64,000 nt of DNA from Aminobacter niigataensis (GTDB lineage Bacteria; Pseudomonadota; Alphaproteobacteria; Rhizobiales; Rhizobiaceae), in assembly GCF_014200015.1 (NCBI RefSeq), contig NZ_JACHOT010000002.1, forward strand, positions 372,001 through 436,000, in the 5' to 3' direction. The notes under the pieces are model-generated. The model was not told the origin of the DNA. It ran no database searches and was given only the letters and a program-made list of their open reading frames with translations. Every line of letters begins with the position of its first letter. Within the stretch, counting starts at the first letter, position 1. A program made the translations under genes and the position numbers. Positions 1-8,969 of the stretch are shown here, piece after piece.

Positions 1-416
1 AGGTCAAGCAGTTCCGTGGCACGAAGCTCAGCCGCGCGGCCGCCCATATCCATGTGAAGCTTGAGCGACTCCGTGATCTGGCGGCCAATCGTCAAGACCG
101 GATTGAGCGAACTCATCGGGTCCTGAAAGATCATGGCAATGCGCTTGCCCCTGATGCGCCTCATCTCCTTTTCGGTCGCATCCAGCAGATTCTTGCCGTC
201 GAAGATGATCTCGCCTCCAGCGATCCTCCCTGGAGGATTGGGTATGAGCCGCATGACTGCGAGCGAGGTGACGCTCTTGCCGGACCCGCTTTCCCCAACG
301 ATGCCAAGCGTTTCGCCACGCTTCAGTGTGAACGAGACATCATCGACTGCGCGAACAACTCCCTTTTCCAGGCGAAATTCGACGGTCAGATTTCGTACTT
401 CCAGGAGGTTAGTCAT
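1..416 (-). CDS. Peptide/nickel-type ABC transporter ATP-binding protein (DppD/OppD family), 3' part cut by window edge
   Basis: The first 138 residues of an ABC ATPase are present; the gene runs off the left edge. Walker A is GESGSGKS at residues 41-48, and the Q-loop motif [12 protein letters not shown] follows about 60 residues later, the form typical of the oligopeptide/dipeptide (DppD/OppD) subfamily. The protein would energise import through the permeases encoded further upstream on the same strand (1732-3600). An MFS gene lies between them and the ATPase gene. The start ATG at 416 follows a purine-rich stretch. A second ATPase (DppF) may lie beyond the window. Family assignment is firm; the substrate cannot be told. 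Confidence 0.9.
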   Translation of the reverse strand, partial: MTNLLEVRNLTVEFRLEKGVVRAVDDVSFTLKRGETLGIVGESGSGKSVTSLAVMRLIPNPPGRIAGGEIIFDGKNLLDATEKEMRRIRGKRIAMIFQDPMSSLNPVLTIGRQITESLKLHMDMGGRAAELRATELLD

Positions 417-437
417 TGATGCATCCCTTGTGGCGCG

Positions 438-1676
438 TTACACGCGCAGCCGCCGGATGGACGGCGCAAACGAAAGCAGCGCCAGCCCGAAGACCACGAT
501 CGATCCGGCCATGATTAGGAAAGCCACTCGAGGTCCGAGCAGCGAAGCAACTGTCGCCGATGCCGCCGTGCCCATCGAAACGAGGCCACGATTCAGAAAC
601 AACGTGCTCAGAACTCGCCCGCGGTATTCGTCTGGGACGGTAAGCTGCAGCAAAGTGGCGTGCGTTGCGTTGTAGCTCATGAATAGCGCGCCTGCGAACA
701 GCAGGATCATCGGAGCAGCGAACTCGTAAGGATTCAGTGCGAACACTCCCAAAGCCACGCCGAAACCGACTAGCAAGCTCAGCATGATCGCGCCGCGCTG
801 AAGAAGCCCAGCGAAGTTGGCCATCAGCAAAGCTCCCAGCACTGAGCCAAACGCCGCGGACGCAGTGAGGACACCGAGACCGACCGGACCCGATTGAAAG
901 ACCTGGTAGGCAAAGACAGCCAGGAGATTGATGTACGGTTGCCCAAAGAACGTCGGCACTACCGAGATCAAGACCAGGAGCAGAATTACCGTATTCCCCC
1001 CGACGAAGCGGAGACCGGAGGCTATGCTCGCTGCCAGACTCTCCGGATTCGGTGGTAGCTTCATCGAAGGCGGAAATCGCATTGCGGCCAGGGTGACCAA
1101 AACTGCGAGAAAGCTGATTGCGTTGATAACGAAGCAGACGGCGGTCCCGAAAAACGCGATGATAAGCCCCGAAAGAAGTGGCCCGATGACCTTGGTAAGG
1201 TTCATCGTCATGGAGTTCAGCGCGACCGCATTCGGCAAATCCTCCCTCGGCACCAGATCCGAGATCAACGAATGCCGCGCAGGTAGATTGAAGGAGATGA
1301 CCATGCCTCTCATGGTCGCAATGACGAGAATCCCCCAAAGCGGAGCATGACCGGAGAGAACCATGGCGGCCAAGACCGATGCCAAGACCATGGAGGTGGT
1401 CTGTGTAATCATCATCAGCTTGCGCCGTTCCATACGATCGGCCACCGCCCCACCTATTAGAGTGCAGAGCAATATGGGCAGGCCGCGACAAAGATTGACG
1501 ATGCCGAGGTAGAAGACCGAACCTGTCTGCTCGAGCACCAGCCAATTCAGAGCAATCTGATCCAGCCAGTCTCCCGTATGCGAGATGAGCGTTCCTACCC
1601 AAAGCAGTCGATAGTTGCGATGCCTCAGCGACGCGAGAAAGCGCAGTCGACCCGGCCCTCGAAAGAATGGCTGCAT
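438..1676 (-). CDS. MFS transporter, EntS-like (MFS_3-type) exporter family
   Basis: A 412-residue polytopic protein with about 12 hydrophobic segments. The N-terminus (RHRNYRLLWVG) and the loop-2/3 motif GGAVADRMERRK match the major facilitator signature seen in the enterobactin-exporter-like and macrolide-efflux-like group. It sits between the permease genes and the ATPase gene of a peptide-type ABC importer, all on one strand with short gaps, so it may be co-transcribed and export a product or analogue of the imported compound. The overlapping longer frame at 409-1731 has no membrane pattern and is a shadow. Substrate unknown. Confidence 0.85.
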   Translation of the reverse strand: MQPFFRGPGRLRFLASLRHRNYRLLWVGTLISHTGDWLDQIALNWLVLEQTGSVFYLGIVNLCRGLPILLCTLIGGAVADRMERRKLMMITQTTSMVLASVLAAMVLSGHAPLWGILVIATMRGMVISFNLPARHSLISDLVPREDLPNAVALNSMTMNLTKVIGPLLSGLIIAFFGTAVCFVINAISFLAVLVTLAAMRFPPSMKLPPNPESLAASIASGLRFVGGNTVILLLVLISVVPTFFGQPYINLLAVFAYQVFQSGPVGLGVLTASAAFGSVLGALLMANFAGLLQRGAIMLSLLVGFGVALGVFALNPYEFAAPMILLFAGALFMSYNATHATLLQLTVPDEYRGRVLSTLFLNRGLVSMGTAASATVASLLGPRVAFLIMAGSIVVFGLALLSFAPSIRRLRV

Positions 1677-1731
1677 GGTATAAACTGCTCCCCTGCATAT
1701 CGATGGACTCCTCAGACAAGGGTTTCACCAC

Positions 1732-2625
1732 TCAACGCGAACGCAACTTAGGATCGAGAATGTCGCGCAAAGCGTCCCCAAGGAAGTTGAAGCCAAAAAC
1801 CACCAAGGTGATCGCCAAGCCCGGGAAGATTGCCAGCCACGGAGCTTCAGTCATGTAACGTTGAGTCTTGCCCGACAGCATCGCGCCCCAAGAAGGTTCG
1901 GGTGGCGGGGTACCGAGGCCCAGGAAACTCAACGACGCTTCCGACAGAATCGCGCTGCCGAGCCCTGCAGTGGCAAGGATGATGAATGGAGCCACGCAGT
2001 TGGGCAGCACATGACGGAACAGGATCCGCCAGGTTGAAAGCCCGAGATTGTGTGCGGCTTCTACGAATGGCTTCTCTCGAACGGTCAGGGCGCTAGACCT
2101 GATCACGCGGGCTGCGTTGGGCATGATGACCACCGCGAGAGCGATGATCACATTTCGAACGCTGGAACCCAGTGCGGCTACCATTGCAAGCGCGAGGACA
2201 AGCATGGGGAATGCCATCAGGGTGTCCATAACTCGCTGAATCAGGGAGTCGAGCTTGCCGCCGAAATAACCACTGATCAGACCGAGAACAGATCCCGTGG
2301 TGGTTCCCAGCAATACCGCAGACAAGCCGACGAACAGCGAGATGCGAGCGCCCCAGATCAAGCGGCTGAGGATGTCGCGCCCGAACTCGTCTGTACCGAA
2401 CCAGTTCGAGGCATTCGGCGGAGTGAGCAGGTTAGATGAGTCGATCTTTAGTGGATCAAACGGCGCAAGCCAGGGCGCAAACAACGCAACCAGGCAGAAC
2501 ACAAGAATGATCACACCTCCGATGGCACCGAGTGGCTTCTTGCGCATCAAGGATAAGGTCTTGGCCAGACGGCTCTTCTTTCGAGGAGACCTCGTTGCGG
2601 CAGAAGTGTCCGAAACAGCAGTCAT
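1732..2625 (-). CDS. ABC transporter permease, DppC/OppC family
   Basis: 297 residues with an N-terminal cytoplasmic tail, one membrane segment around residues 35-55, a periplasmic loop ending in NWFGTDEFGRDILSR (the OppC N-terminal domain signature), and a BPD_transp_1 domain with five further membrane segments. The EAA-type loop for contact with the ATPase is near the HNLGLSTWRILFRHVLPN stretch. It is the second permease of the dipeptide-type importer and starts 9 bp after the DppB-like gene, with an AGGAG ribosome site ahead of ATG 2625. Family certain, ligand unknown. Confidence 0.93.
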   Translation of the reverse strand: MTAVSDTSAATRSPRKKSRLAKTLSLMRKKPLGAIGGVIILVFCLVALFAPWLAPFDPLKIDSSNLLTPPNASNWFGTDEFGRDILSRLIWGARISLFVGLSAVLLGTTTGSVLGLISGYFGGKLDSLIQRVMDTLMAFPMLVLALAMVAALGSSVRNVIIALAVVIMPNAARVIRSSALTVREKPFVEAAHNLGLSTWRILFRHVLPNCVAPFIILATAGLGSAILSEASLSFLGLGTPPPEPSWGAMLSGKTQRYMTEAPWLAIFPGLAITLVVFGFNFLGDALRDILDPKLRSR

Positions 2626-2634
2626 CGCGCGCTC

Positions 2635-3600
2635 CTATTCGTAGCGGATGCGGGGATCGAGGACCCCGTAAAGAAGGTCGGTGAGCAGATTGAGCACGAC
2701 GAAAAGGATGCCCATGAGCACGATGATCGTCTGAACAACCGGGTAGTCGCGGTGGAAGATTGCATCGACGAGGTAGCGGCCGATGCCCGGCAGCGTGAAG
2801 ATGGTCTCCATCACCACAGTTCCGCTCAGGAGATTGCCGAGTTCGATTGCCGCCAGGGTAATGACGGGAAGCAGGGCATTGCGGAGCGCATGGACTGTTA
2901 GGATAGAGCGTAGATTCAAGCCCTTTGCCCAAGCCGTGCGCACGTAATCCTCACGTAGGACTTCGAGCATCGCCGACCGCGTCATGCGACTGATGATGGC
3001 GGCATTCGAGTAGCCGATCACCAATGCTGGCCAGAACAGTTGCTGCAGGTTTATCCAAGGATCTTGGGTGAACGACACGTAGCCAAGTGGCGGTGTCCAG
3101 TTGAACCACACCGTCAGCCCCAGAATGACCAGGGTGCCCAGCCAGAAGCTCGGAAGCGCCAAGCCGCCAATGCTCACGCCCCTAAAGACGTAGTCGATCC
3201 AGGTGTCCTGCTTCAGCGCCGAGAGGATCCCGAGCGGCACCGCAACAGTCAGCGATATCACCAAGGCGAGCAACGCCAGTTCGATCGTAAGGGGCAGGCG
3301 TTGGAGGATTTCGTCGAAGACAGGGCGGCCGCTCCAAAGAGAATTGCCCGCATCAAGCTGCAAGAGGCCACCGATCCAGCTGAAGTACTGCTGCCAAAGC
3401 GGCACATCCAAGCCGAGTTGAACCCGCAACGCTTCAATGGCCTCGCGGCTTGCACCCGAATTTCCTTCCTCGTCGCCGCCCATCAAGATCATTGCGGCGA
3501 CATCGCCTGGCAGCATTCGCATGATCAGGAAAACGACGATCGAAATGCCGAAAACAATCGGCAATAGACTGATCAATCTTCGCGCAGCATAAGTACCCAT
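2635..3600 (-). CDS. ABC transporter permease, DppB/OppB family
   Basis: 321 residues. The start MGTYAARRLISLLPIVFGISIVVF is cut short here as MGTYAARRLISLLP, the usual first membrane helix of OppB-type permeases, followed by the RMLPGD motif. Six membrane segments are visible, and the EAA loop contains the conserved RTAWAKGLN. With the DppC-like partner it forms the membrane channel of a peptide/nickel-type importer. Upstream lies an HpcH-type aldolase gene 69 bp away on the same strand, linking transport to catabolism. Confidence 0.93.
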   Translation of the reverse strand: MGTYAARRLISLLPIVFGISIVVFLIMRMLPGDVAAMILMGGDEEGNSGASREAIEALRVQLGLDVPLWQQYFSWIGGLLQLDAGNSLWSGRPVFDEILQRLPLTIELALLALVISLTVAVPLGILSALKQDTWIDYVFRGVSIGGLALPSFWLGTLVILGLTVWFNWTPPLGYVSFTQDPWINLQQLFWPALVIGYSNAAIISRMTRSAMLEVLREDYVRTAWAKGLNLRSILTVHALRNALLPVITLAAIELGNLLSGTVVMETIFTLPGIGRYLVDAIFHRDYPVVQTIIVLMGILFVVLNLLTDLLYGVLDPRIRYE

Positions 3601-3669
3601 TTCAATGTTCCATCAGCCGTTTGACACTCGACATCATCGAATAAACCAATCGATCTGCGATCATCCTGT

Positions 3670-4443
3670 TCAGGCGCTCTTCAGCTGGTTAAACGCGGCT
3701 GCGTAGGAACGCGCCAAAACACGATGTTCGGTTTCCATGGTGAGGATCCGCACACCTTTTTCCTGCCACCATGCGGCCTCTTCCATGCCCTTTGGCGTGC
3801 ATGGGTAAGTCATCGACACTTGCTTGCCAGCATCGAGCGCAGCGAAGAGCACGCGCTTCTGAGTCTCAATCACCTCAGGCTGGTTGTCGCGATCAGTGGG
3901 CACTCCCAACGCCAGGGAAATGTCGCCCCGCCCGGTGGCGATGACGTCGACACCTTCTACCTTGACGATCTCTTTGTAGTTCTCGAGGCCAGCCTTGTTT
4001 TCAATCGACACGCAGACCAGGATTTCGCTTTCGGCCCATTCGAAGTAGTCCTTGTCCGAGTGGCCACGCCGAGAGACTGGTCGGTTCGACTCCCGAACTC
4101 CCTTCGGAAAGTAGCGTGTTGCGGCCACGACAGCCCGCGCTTCGTCAGCGGAGCCGCAGTTCGGCACTGTAATCCCTTCAATGCCCATATCCAGCATCGT
4201 CATGATCTCGTACGCGTCATTGCGACAGCGCACCCACGGAGTCATTCCGCCCGCTCGGGCCGCAGCAACCATAGCGTAAAAGGCCTCGTACCCGAACGGT
4301 GAGTGATATTGGTCAAACTTCACGAAGTCAGAACCAACATTGGCTGCCACATCCACCAGCGCTGGGGCTGGAACTTTCACGTGCACGCCGAAGGAGGACT
4401 TTTCTGCCCGGTAATTTTGCTTAACGCGGTTTTTCGATAGCAC
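3670..4443 (-). CDS. HpcH/HpaI aldolase/citrate lyase family protein (copy 1)
   Basis: 257 residues of the class II pyruvate-dependent aldolase type (2,4-dihydroxyhept-2-enedioate or 2-dehydro-3-deoxyglucarate aldolase family), which cleave 4-hydroxy-2-oxoacids to pyruvate plus an aldehyde with a divalent metal. Visible family residues are the histidine in DQYHSP, the arginine in WVRCRND, the glutamate in SIENKAG and the aspartate in GRGDISLALG. It begins at GTG 4443, because an AGGAG lies 7 bases upstream and no ATG fits. It has two relatives at 7493-8964. It is first in a run with the permease genes and is divergent from the LysR gene. Exact substrate unknown. Confidence 0.88.
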   Translation of the reverse strand: MLSKNRVKQNYRAEKSSFGVHVKVPAPALVDVAANVGSDFVKFDQYHSPFGYEAFYAMVAAARAGGMTPWVRCRNDAYEIMTMLDMGIEGITVPNCGSADEARAVVAATRYFPKGVRESNRPVSRRGHSDKDYFEWAESEILVCVSIENKAGLENYKEIVKVEGVDVIATGRGDISLALGVPTDRDNQPEVIETQKRVLFAALDAGKQVSMTYPCTPKGMEEAAWWQEKGVRILTMETEHRVLARSYAAAFNQLKSA

Positions 4444-4864
4444 TGTCGTCTCCTTGACGAAGGTTCAATGGGTTGTCATCCCGGCGATGCCTAGCGCTGA
4501 GCCATGCTTGCCGAAGCTAGTGGCGCACTGACGCGCCTCACCTCACAAATGGCCGGACCAGTGCCGCTACGCGACGAAATGAGCCGACCGCCTGAAAACT
4601 GTTGCTGTAAACTCCTCCACGTTCCAGGATTCTGACCTACGGTTGGGCTTCGCTCTCCTCAGCGAAAGCCCTCAATCAGGCTCCATGGCGAAGGGCGCAA
4701 TGCGCTGCCTTCTGCACCGACGTATCGGGCAGACGGGCCATGCAGGCAAACGACAAAACTGCTAACTGGCTTTACAATTTCTCATGGCTTCGCCTCCTTT
4801 TTCGGCTGCGTCCGCCTGATTTTTGTGCGTATTAGTTGCCGATACCTACAGGGATTTCGGGCAC
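4444..4864. promoter_or_regulatory. Divergent control region between aldolase gene and LysR gene
   Basis: About 420 bases with no supported gene. It must carry the promoters for the leftward aldolase-permease run and the rightward LysR gene. The arrangement is the classic one for a LysR protein acting on a divergent target. An imperfect hairpin lies at 4645-4671 (GGGCTTCGCT against AGCGAAAGCCC). No clear promoter boxes or T-N11-A site could be chosen by eye. Confidence 0.45.
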
Positions 4865-5782
4865 ATGAGATTACCTCCGCTCAACCCACTCAAGGCCTTC
4901 GAAGCTGCGGCTAGGCATCAGAGCTTTCAGGATGCGGCTCAAGAAATGAACGTCACGCCGGGGGCTATCAGCCGCCAGGTCAAGGCGCTGGAGGACTATC
5001 TCGGATTTCCCCTGTTCGTCCGGGTACACAACGGCATCGAACCGACACCGGAAGCAAAGGCCTACTACGAATCCATGCGGGCCGCATTCCTGCTCATCGA
5101 AAAGAGCACCAAAGAACTGCTTTCCCAAAAGCGTGATGGGCCACTGAACGTTTGGTGCTCGCGGCTCTTCATGCGGCAATGGCTCGTCCCGAGGCTGACC
5201 ATCTTTCAAGAGTTGCATCCCGCGCAGGAGGTGCGGCTCGCTGGAGGACGCTCCGACGAGCCCCTCCCTTCGGACATCGACTTGGCAATCCGGTTCGGGA
5301 CGGGGCCGTGGGATCCGTGGGAATCTCACTATTTGATGGGAAACAGCATCGTTCCTGTATGCAGTCCGGAGTATCTCGAAGCACACGGCCCTATTCAAAC
5401 CCCCGCAGACTTGCTCAAGCACCCCCTTCTCTTTACCGCGACGCGAATGGACGATTGGGATATGTGGCTGAGGTCCGCCGGGGTCGAGGACTTCACGATT
5501 AGCCGTAAGATCACGCTTCAAGGCGACGGCCTCGCATATCGGGCTGCGGTGGAAGGACTTGGGGTTGCAATCGGCCGACGCGAGTTTCTGGAACCGGATG
5601 TCAAGTCGGGACGGCTTGTGACACCCTTCGAACATAGCGTCAGGCTCGAGGGAGCCTTCTATTTGATCTATCCGACCGCGGTACGGTATCCTCGAAAAGT
5701 CATCGAGTTCAGGAACTGGCTGCTGAAAGAGGCAAACGAGCCTTGGCATCACCGTCCCGCGACGAAGACGCTGAAATCCTGA
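4865..5782 (+). CDS. LysR-type transcriptional regulator, GcvA-like
   Basis: 305 residues from ATG 4865; the N-terminus MRLPPLNPLKAFEAAARH is the usual GcvA-subfamily start, so the longer frame beginning at 4823 was not used. The winged helix-turn-helix covers roughly residues 5-65 (QDAAQEMNVTPGAISRQVKALE). A LysR substrate-binding domain fills residues 90-295. It is the only plus-strand gene in a minus-strand catabolic locus and lies between the binding-protein operon and the permease operon. It probably controls one or both. The inducer is not known. Confidence 0.93.
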   Translation: MRLPPLNPLKAFEAAARHQSFQDAAQEMNVTPGAISRQVKALEDYLGFPLFVRVHNGIEPTPEAKAYYESMRAAFLLIEKSTKELLSQKRDGPLNVWCSRLFMRQWLVPRLTIFQELHPAQEVRLAGGRSDEPLPSDIDLAIRFGTGPWDPWESHYLMGNSIVPVCSPEYLEAHGPIQTPADLLKHPLLFTATRMDDWDMWLRSAGVEDFTISRKITLQGDGLAYRAAVEGLGVAIGRREFLEPDVKSGRLVTPFEHSVRLEGAFYLIYPTAVRYPRKVIEFRNWLLKEANEPWHHRPATKTLKS

Positions 5783-5807
5783 CTTGCTGCCTCTGCCACG
5801 CACAGTG

Positions 5808-5838
5808 ACGCTGGGCGAAGCGTTCGGTCGCCCAGCGT
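5808..5838 (+). terminator. Hairpin terminator after the LysR gene
   Basis: ACGCTGGGCGA and TCGCCCAGCGT form a perfect 11-bp stem with a 9-base loop, followed by TTTGGTTGTT on the plus strand. It lies between two converging genes and may work in both directions. Confidence 0.7.
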
Positions 5839-5847
5839 TTGGTTGTT

Positions 5848-7464
5848 CTACGATATCCAGGCTTCCTGGAGCTTCCTGTTGTTGTCGGCCTGTGAATGGA
5901 GATAGACCCCATTCAGACGCTTCGAATGCGCAAAGAAGTCCTTTTTCCAGAAGAAGAGCAGAAAGGCGAAATCACTGAGGGCTGCGGCATTCATCTGATC
6001 GACTAGCGCCTTCCGCGATGTCTTGTCCGGATCGACCGATTGCCGATCGAATAGTTCGTCTACCGCGTTGTCTGCCACTCCAGAATAGTTCAGCGACCCT
6101 TTGGCTCGGTGATACTCGCCGAAAATCAAGTCAGGATCGTTGCCGAGCCCGCCGATTTGAGTCGTTGCAATTTCGAAGTTGTGCTCATTGATCTGCTCGA
6201 AATAGGTAGCGCTTTCCTTCAAATCGACCGCAACTCGCACACCGACAAGGGCCAGTTGATCCTTGACGAACAGAGCACGCGCTTCGTGTGTTGATGTGCC
6301 TTTTCGCGCCAACAGCTTCACGGTCAAGCCTTCAGGATACCCAGCCTCTGACAAGAGTTGAAGCGCCTTCTCGCGTCGTGCCGCCATGTCGGGACCGTAA
6401 CCCGAGATCGCGGTAAGTTCCTGGGAAGGAAGTTCCCATGGTCCCGGAGGCATGAATCCACCGACGCTCGCAAACCCCCTGGTGGCTACTTGAACGGCAG
6501 CCTCTCGATCGAGTGCGAGGCTGATGGCCTCGCGAACCCGAATATCATCGAACGGCTTGGCCCTCGTGTTGAGACTGATGCCGTCTCCGGAGAGGCTCGA
6601 TGCTTCCAGAACGGCGATGCGGTCGCCATACTTTGCTTCTGTTTCGGCTTTTTGTTCGCCGCTGATTTCGCTGTAGATATCGAGCTGCCCATTCACCAGG
6701 TTCGCATAGCTGGTTCCGTCGTCAGGGACGATGAAGAAGGTAATCCCATCGAGACGCGGGCTGTCCTTGACGTAGAACTCCGGATTCCTGACGAGCGACA
6801 GACTGACACCGCGAGTATAGCGATCAAATTTGAAGGGCCCGGAACCAACTATCTTGTCCTTGAAGCTCTTCGGTTCCTGCTCGCCGATGTGCTTAGGCAG
6901 GACAACCATCCATGCAGACGCGAGCGTCGACAGGAAAGCAGGCGCGGCGCGGGAAAGCTTGAAGACTACCCGATGACTGCCGTCGACCTCGATTGCCTCA
7001 ACAAGCCCAAAGAGGTTCTTTCGAACGCTTGAAATGCCCTCAGGCGGGTTCCTGACAAGATCGAACGTAAACTTGACGTCGTTCGCTGTAACCGGGTTGC
7101 CGTCGTGAAACACGGCACCTTCGACGAGGTTGAACGCATATTCTTTTCCGTCGGGAGACACATCCCAGGCCGTCGCGAGATCCCCCACGATCTTGCTCGG
7201 GTCTGCCTGATCGTAGGCAACCAAGGTGCTGTAGCAAGGCGAAATAACGGCGATTGCATTGGAAGAAGTGTTTGCGATCGGGTCGAACGAACTTGGATCG
7301 CTCGAAAGCCGTACGTTGACGACCTTTCCTTCATTGGCGCTTGCATTCCCAATCACCAGGCTGCCGAAACTGGCGCTGGCCCCAGAAAAAGCAAGTAGCC
7401 CGGCACTCGCCTTGAGCATCGACCTTCGTGAGATCAGATGCCGCGAAAACGCGTCGTACTTCAT
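5848..7464 (-). CDS. Peptide/nickel-type ABC transporter substrate-binding protein (SBP_bac_5), Tat-exported
   Basis: 538 residues from ATG 7464, chosen because GGAGGAGA lies just upstream; the frame-extending GTG at 7476 overlaps that ribosome site. The N-terminus carries a twin-arginine signal (SRRSMLKASAG) and a hydrophobic stretch ending near NASANEG. The rest matches the family 5 solute-binding fold: DPSSFDPIANTSS near the start, then DGKEYAFNLVEGAVFHDG and a C-terminal lobe. It should deliver its ligand to the DppB/DppC-like permeases at 1732-3600. It lies in a tight run after two aldolase genes, so synthesis is probably coupled to the catabolic enzymes. Confidence 0.92.
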   Translation of the reverse strand: MKYDAFSRHLISRRSMLKASAGLLAFSGASASFGSLVIGNASANEGKVVNVRLSSDPSSFDPIANTSSNAIAVISPCYSTLVAYDQADPSKIVGDLATAWDVSPDGKEYAFNLVEGAVFHDGNPVTANDVKFTFDLVRNPPEGISSVRKNLFGLVEAIEVDGSHRVVFKLSRAAPAFLSTLASAWMVVLPKHIGEQEPKSFKDKIVGSGPFKFDRYTRGVSLSLVRNPEFYVKDSPRLDGITFFIVPDDGTSYANLVNGQLDIYSEISGEQKAETEAKYGDRIAVLEASSLSGDGISLNTRAKPFDDIRVREAISLALDREAAVQVATRGFASVGGFMPPGPWELPSQELTAISGYGPDMAARREKALQLLSEAGYPEGLTVKLLARKGTSTHEARALFVKDQLALVGVRVAVDLKESATYFEQINEHNFEIATTQIGGLGNDPDLIFGEYHRAKGSLNYSGVADNAVDELFDRQSVDPDKTSRKALVDQMNAAALSDFAFLLFFWKKDFFAHSKRLNGVYLHSQADNNRKLQEAWIS

Positions 7465-7492
7465 TCTCTCCTCCACTCATTGCGTTACGGTC

Positions 7493-8248
7493 TTATTCTT
7501 GTGTTGCCCTCAAATACTGTGCGGTTGATTGGTAGGCATCGATCAGCAGGGCACGATCGGAGCCAGCCATTTTGACAATCGAATGCTGTTGTTCCGGCGC
7601 AAATGACGAAGGCAGAAATGCCCTCTTGCCATGGATTGCTGCCGCGCTCGCGACGCGCGAAAGCTCAGCGGACGACCACGAGGGACACCCCATCAGCCCC
7701 GGAAGTGCGAGAAGTCCATGTACGGTTTCGAGAGCGGCGAGATCTTCTACGTTCCCGAGCACCTTTTCACTGTCGACAGCTATGCAGACGAAGACGTTTC
7801 GTGCCGTCCACTCCACGAATTCTGTCATCGACATGAACTGAAATCTGAGAGGCTTGTTGGCCTCGCGGTGCCCGTGGGGTGGGAAAAACGCGCCCTCGAT
7901 CGCTGCGATCGCATGCTGGACGCTCCGGATGCCTTTGAGGACAACTCCCTGGGCTCCCGTGTCCAGACGGGTCATCACAGTCCAAGGGTCCGCCTCGCTC
8001 GCGACCAGCGCACATAAGCTATGTGAATAGGCGGCCCGAACCATCTCATCGATGCGCTGGCGGGATGCGTCCGCATGGGTATCTTCGATCACCACAAGGT
8101 CACATCCGCCGATGCCTGATATCTCTACCGCGGCGGCAGATGGGATCTCAAGTACGAGCCCTCGGAACGAGGTACCGTCATGTTCTGCCAGCGCCAATCG
8201 GTCGAAGAGCGAATATGGGGCGATCTTTGGCTTCAGCGCTGAAATCAT
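7493..8248 (-). CDS. Degenerate HpcH/HpaI aldolase-like protein (copy 2, probably non-catalytic)
   Basis: 251 residues alignable to the two neighbouring aldolases by the phrases LDTGAQGVVLKGI and FFPPHGHREANKPLRF. Key positions are changed: the metal-binding glutamate of the IEN motif is replaced (CIAVDSEK), the aspartate of the GP-x-DL motif is lost (LPGLMGCPSW), and the arginine of WVRC is missing. The frame is intact and the ATG overlaps the stop of copy 3 by 4 bases, so it is translated with it. It may be a structural or regulatory partner of copy 3, or have a changed activity. The family call is likely; loss of activity is inference. Confidence 0.7.
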   Translation of the reverse strand: MISALKPKIAPYSLFDRLALAEHDGTSFRGLVLEIPSAAAVEISGIGGCDLVVIEDTHADASRQRIDEMVRAAYSHSLCALVASEADPWTVMTRLDTGAQGVVLKGIRSVQHAIAAIEGAFFPPHGHREANKPLRFQFMSMTEFVEWTARNVFVCIAVDSEKVLGNVEDLAALETVHGLLALPGLMGCPSWSSAELSRVASAAAIHGKRAFLPSSFAPEQQHSIVKMAGSDRALLIDAYQSTAQYLRATQE

Positions 8249-8964
8249 TGGGTGATGCCCTCACAAGGAGTCCAGGTGTGTGGATTTGTGAGCGTCTTCA
8301 TCAGGACCCGGTACTCCTCCTCGATGATGAGAACCCTCGCGCCCTTGGCGATCCATTGCCGCGCTTTACCCCATTCGTTCCGGGATGCCCGTGTTGACAG
8401 GTACACGTGCTTGTTTGCGGCGATCGCTGTCTCGAGAATTCGAGCATAGGCTTCTTGCACGATGGGTTTTGTGTTGTCGGTCTCGCCGAGCGCGAACGCG
8501 AGGTCCGATGGTCCGGTGGACATGATGTCCACTCCGTCTAGCCCAAGAATGGCTTCGAAGCTTTCGAGGCCACTCTTGTTCTCGATCGCGCACCCTACGA
8601 GTATTTCGCGACGTTCAACGCCCGAAGCCGACACAAACTGATCGACTGCAGCGACTATCGATTCAGCCTGCGCTCGCGTGGAGACGCACGGGAACGTAAA
8701 GCCTCTGATCCCGAGTTCGAGCATCTGTCTGATGGTGTCGGCATCGACCGAACAGCGCACCCAAGGTGTTATCCCCTTGGCGACTGCCGCCCGGGTCATC
8801 GCTGCCAAGGTCTCGTGATCGTAGGGCCAGTGATAGGGATCGAAGCGGACGAAATCGAGCCCGGCCGCAGCAGCTATCTCGACCGTTGCGGTCGCCGGGA
8901 CCTTTGCGTGAGCGCCAATAGCGACGCGGCCACTTTCGATTAGCTCTCGAACGCGATTTGCCAT
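8245..8964 (-). CDS. HpcH/HpaI aldolase/citrate lyase family protein (copy 3)
   Basis: 239 residues with all expected family residues: the histidine in DPYHWP, the arginine in WVRCSVD, the glutamate in AIENKSG and the aspartate in GPSDLAFALG. The ATG at 8964 is 5 bp after the stop of the lyase gene at 8970. The gene ends with a 4-base overlap onto copy 2. Gene order is lyase, aldolase copy 3, copy 2, binding protein, which suggests one operon for uptake and cleavage of a hydroxylated oxo-acid. Closest in the window to copy 1. Confidence 0.87.
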   Translation of the reverse strand: MANRVRELIESGRVAIGAHAKVPATATVEIAAAAGLDFVRFDPYHWPYDHETLAAMTRAAVAKGITPWVRCSVDADTIRQMLELGIRGFTFPCVSTRAQAESIVAAVDQFVSASGVERREILVGCAIENKSGLESFEAILGLDGVDIMSTGPSDLAFALGETDNTKPIVQEAYARILETAIAANKHVYLSTRASRNEWGKARQWIAKGARVLIIEEEYRVLMKTLTNPHTWTPCEGITQ

Positions 8965-8969
8965 CGCGC

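Noticed and set aside
409-1731. 440-residue minus-strand frame
   Set aside because: It is the +1 shadow of the MFS gene; it lacks membrane segments and has a Ser/Arg-rich composition typical of shadows.
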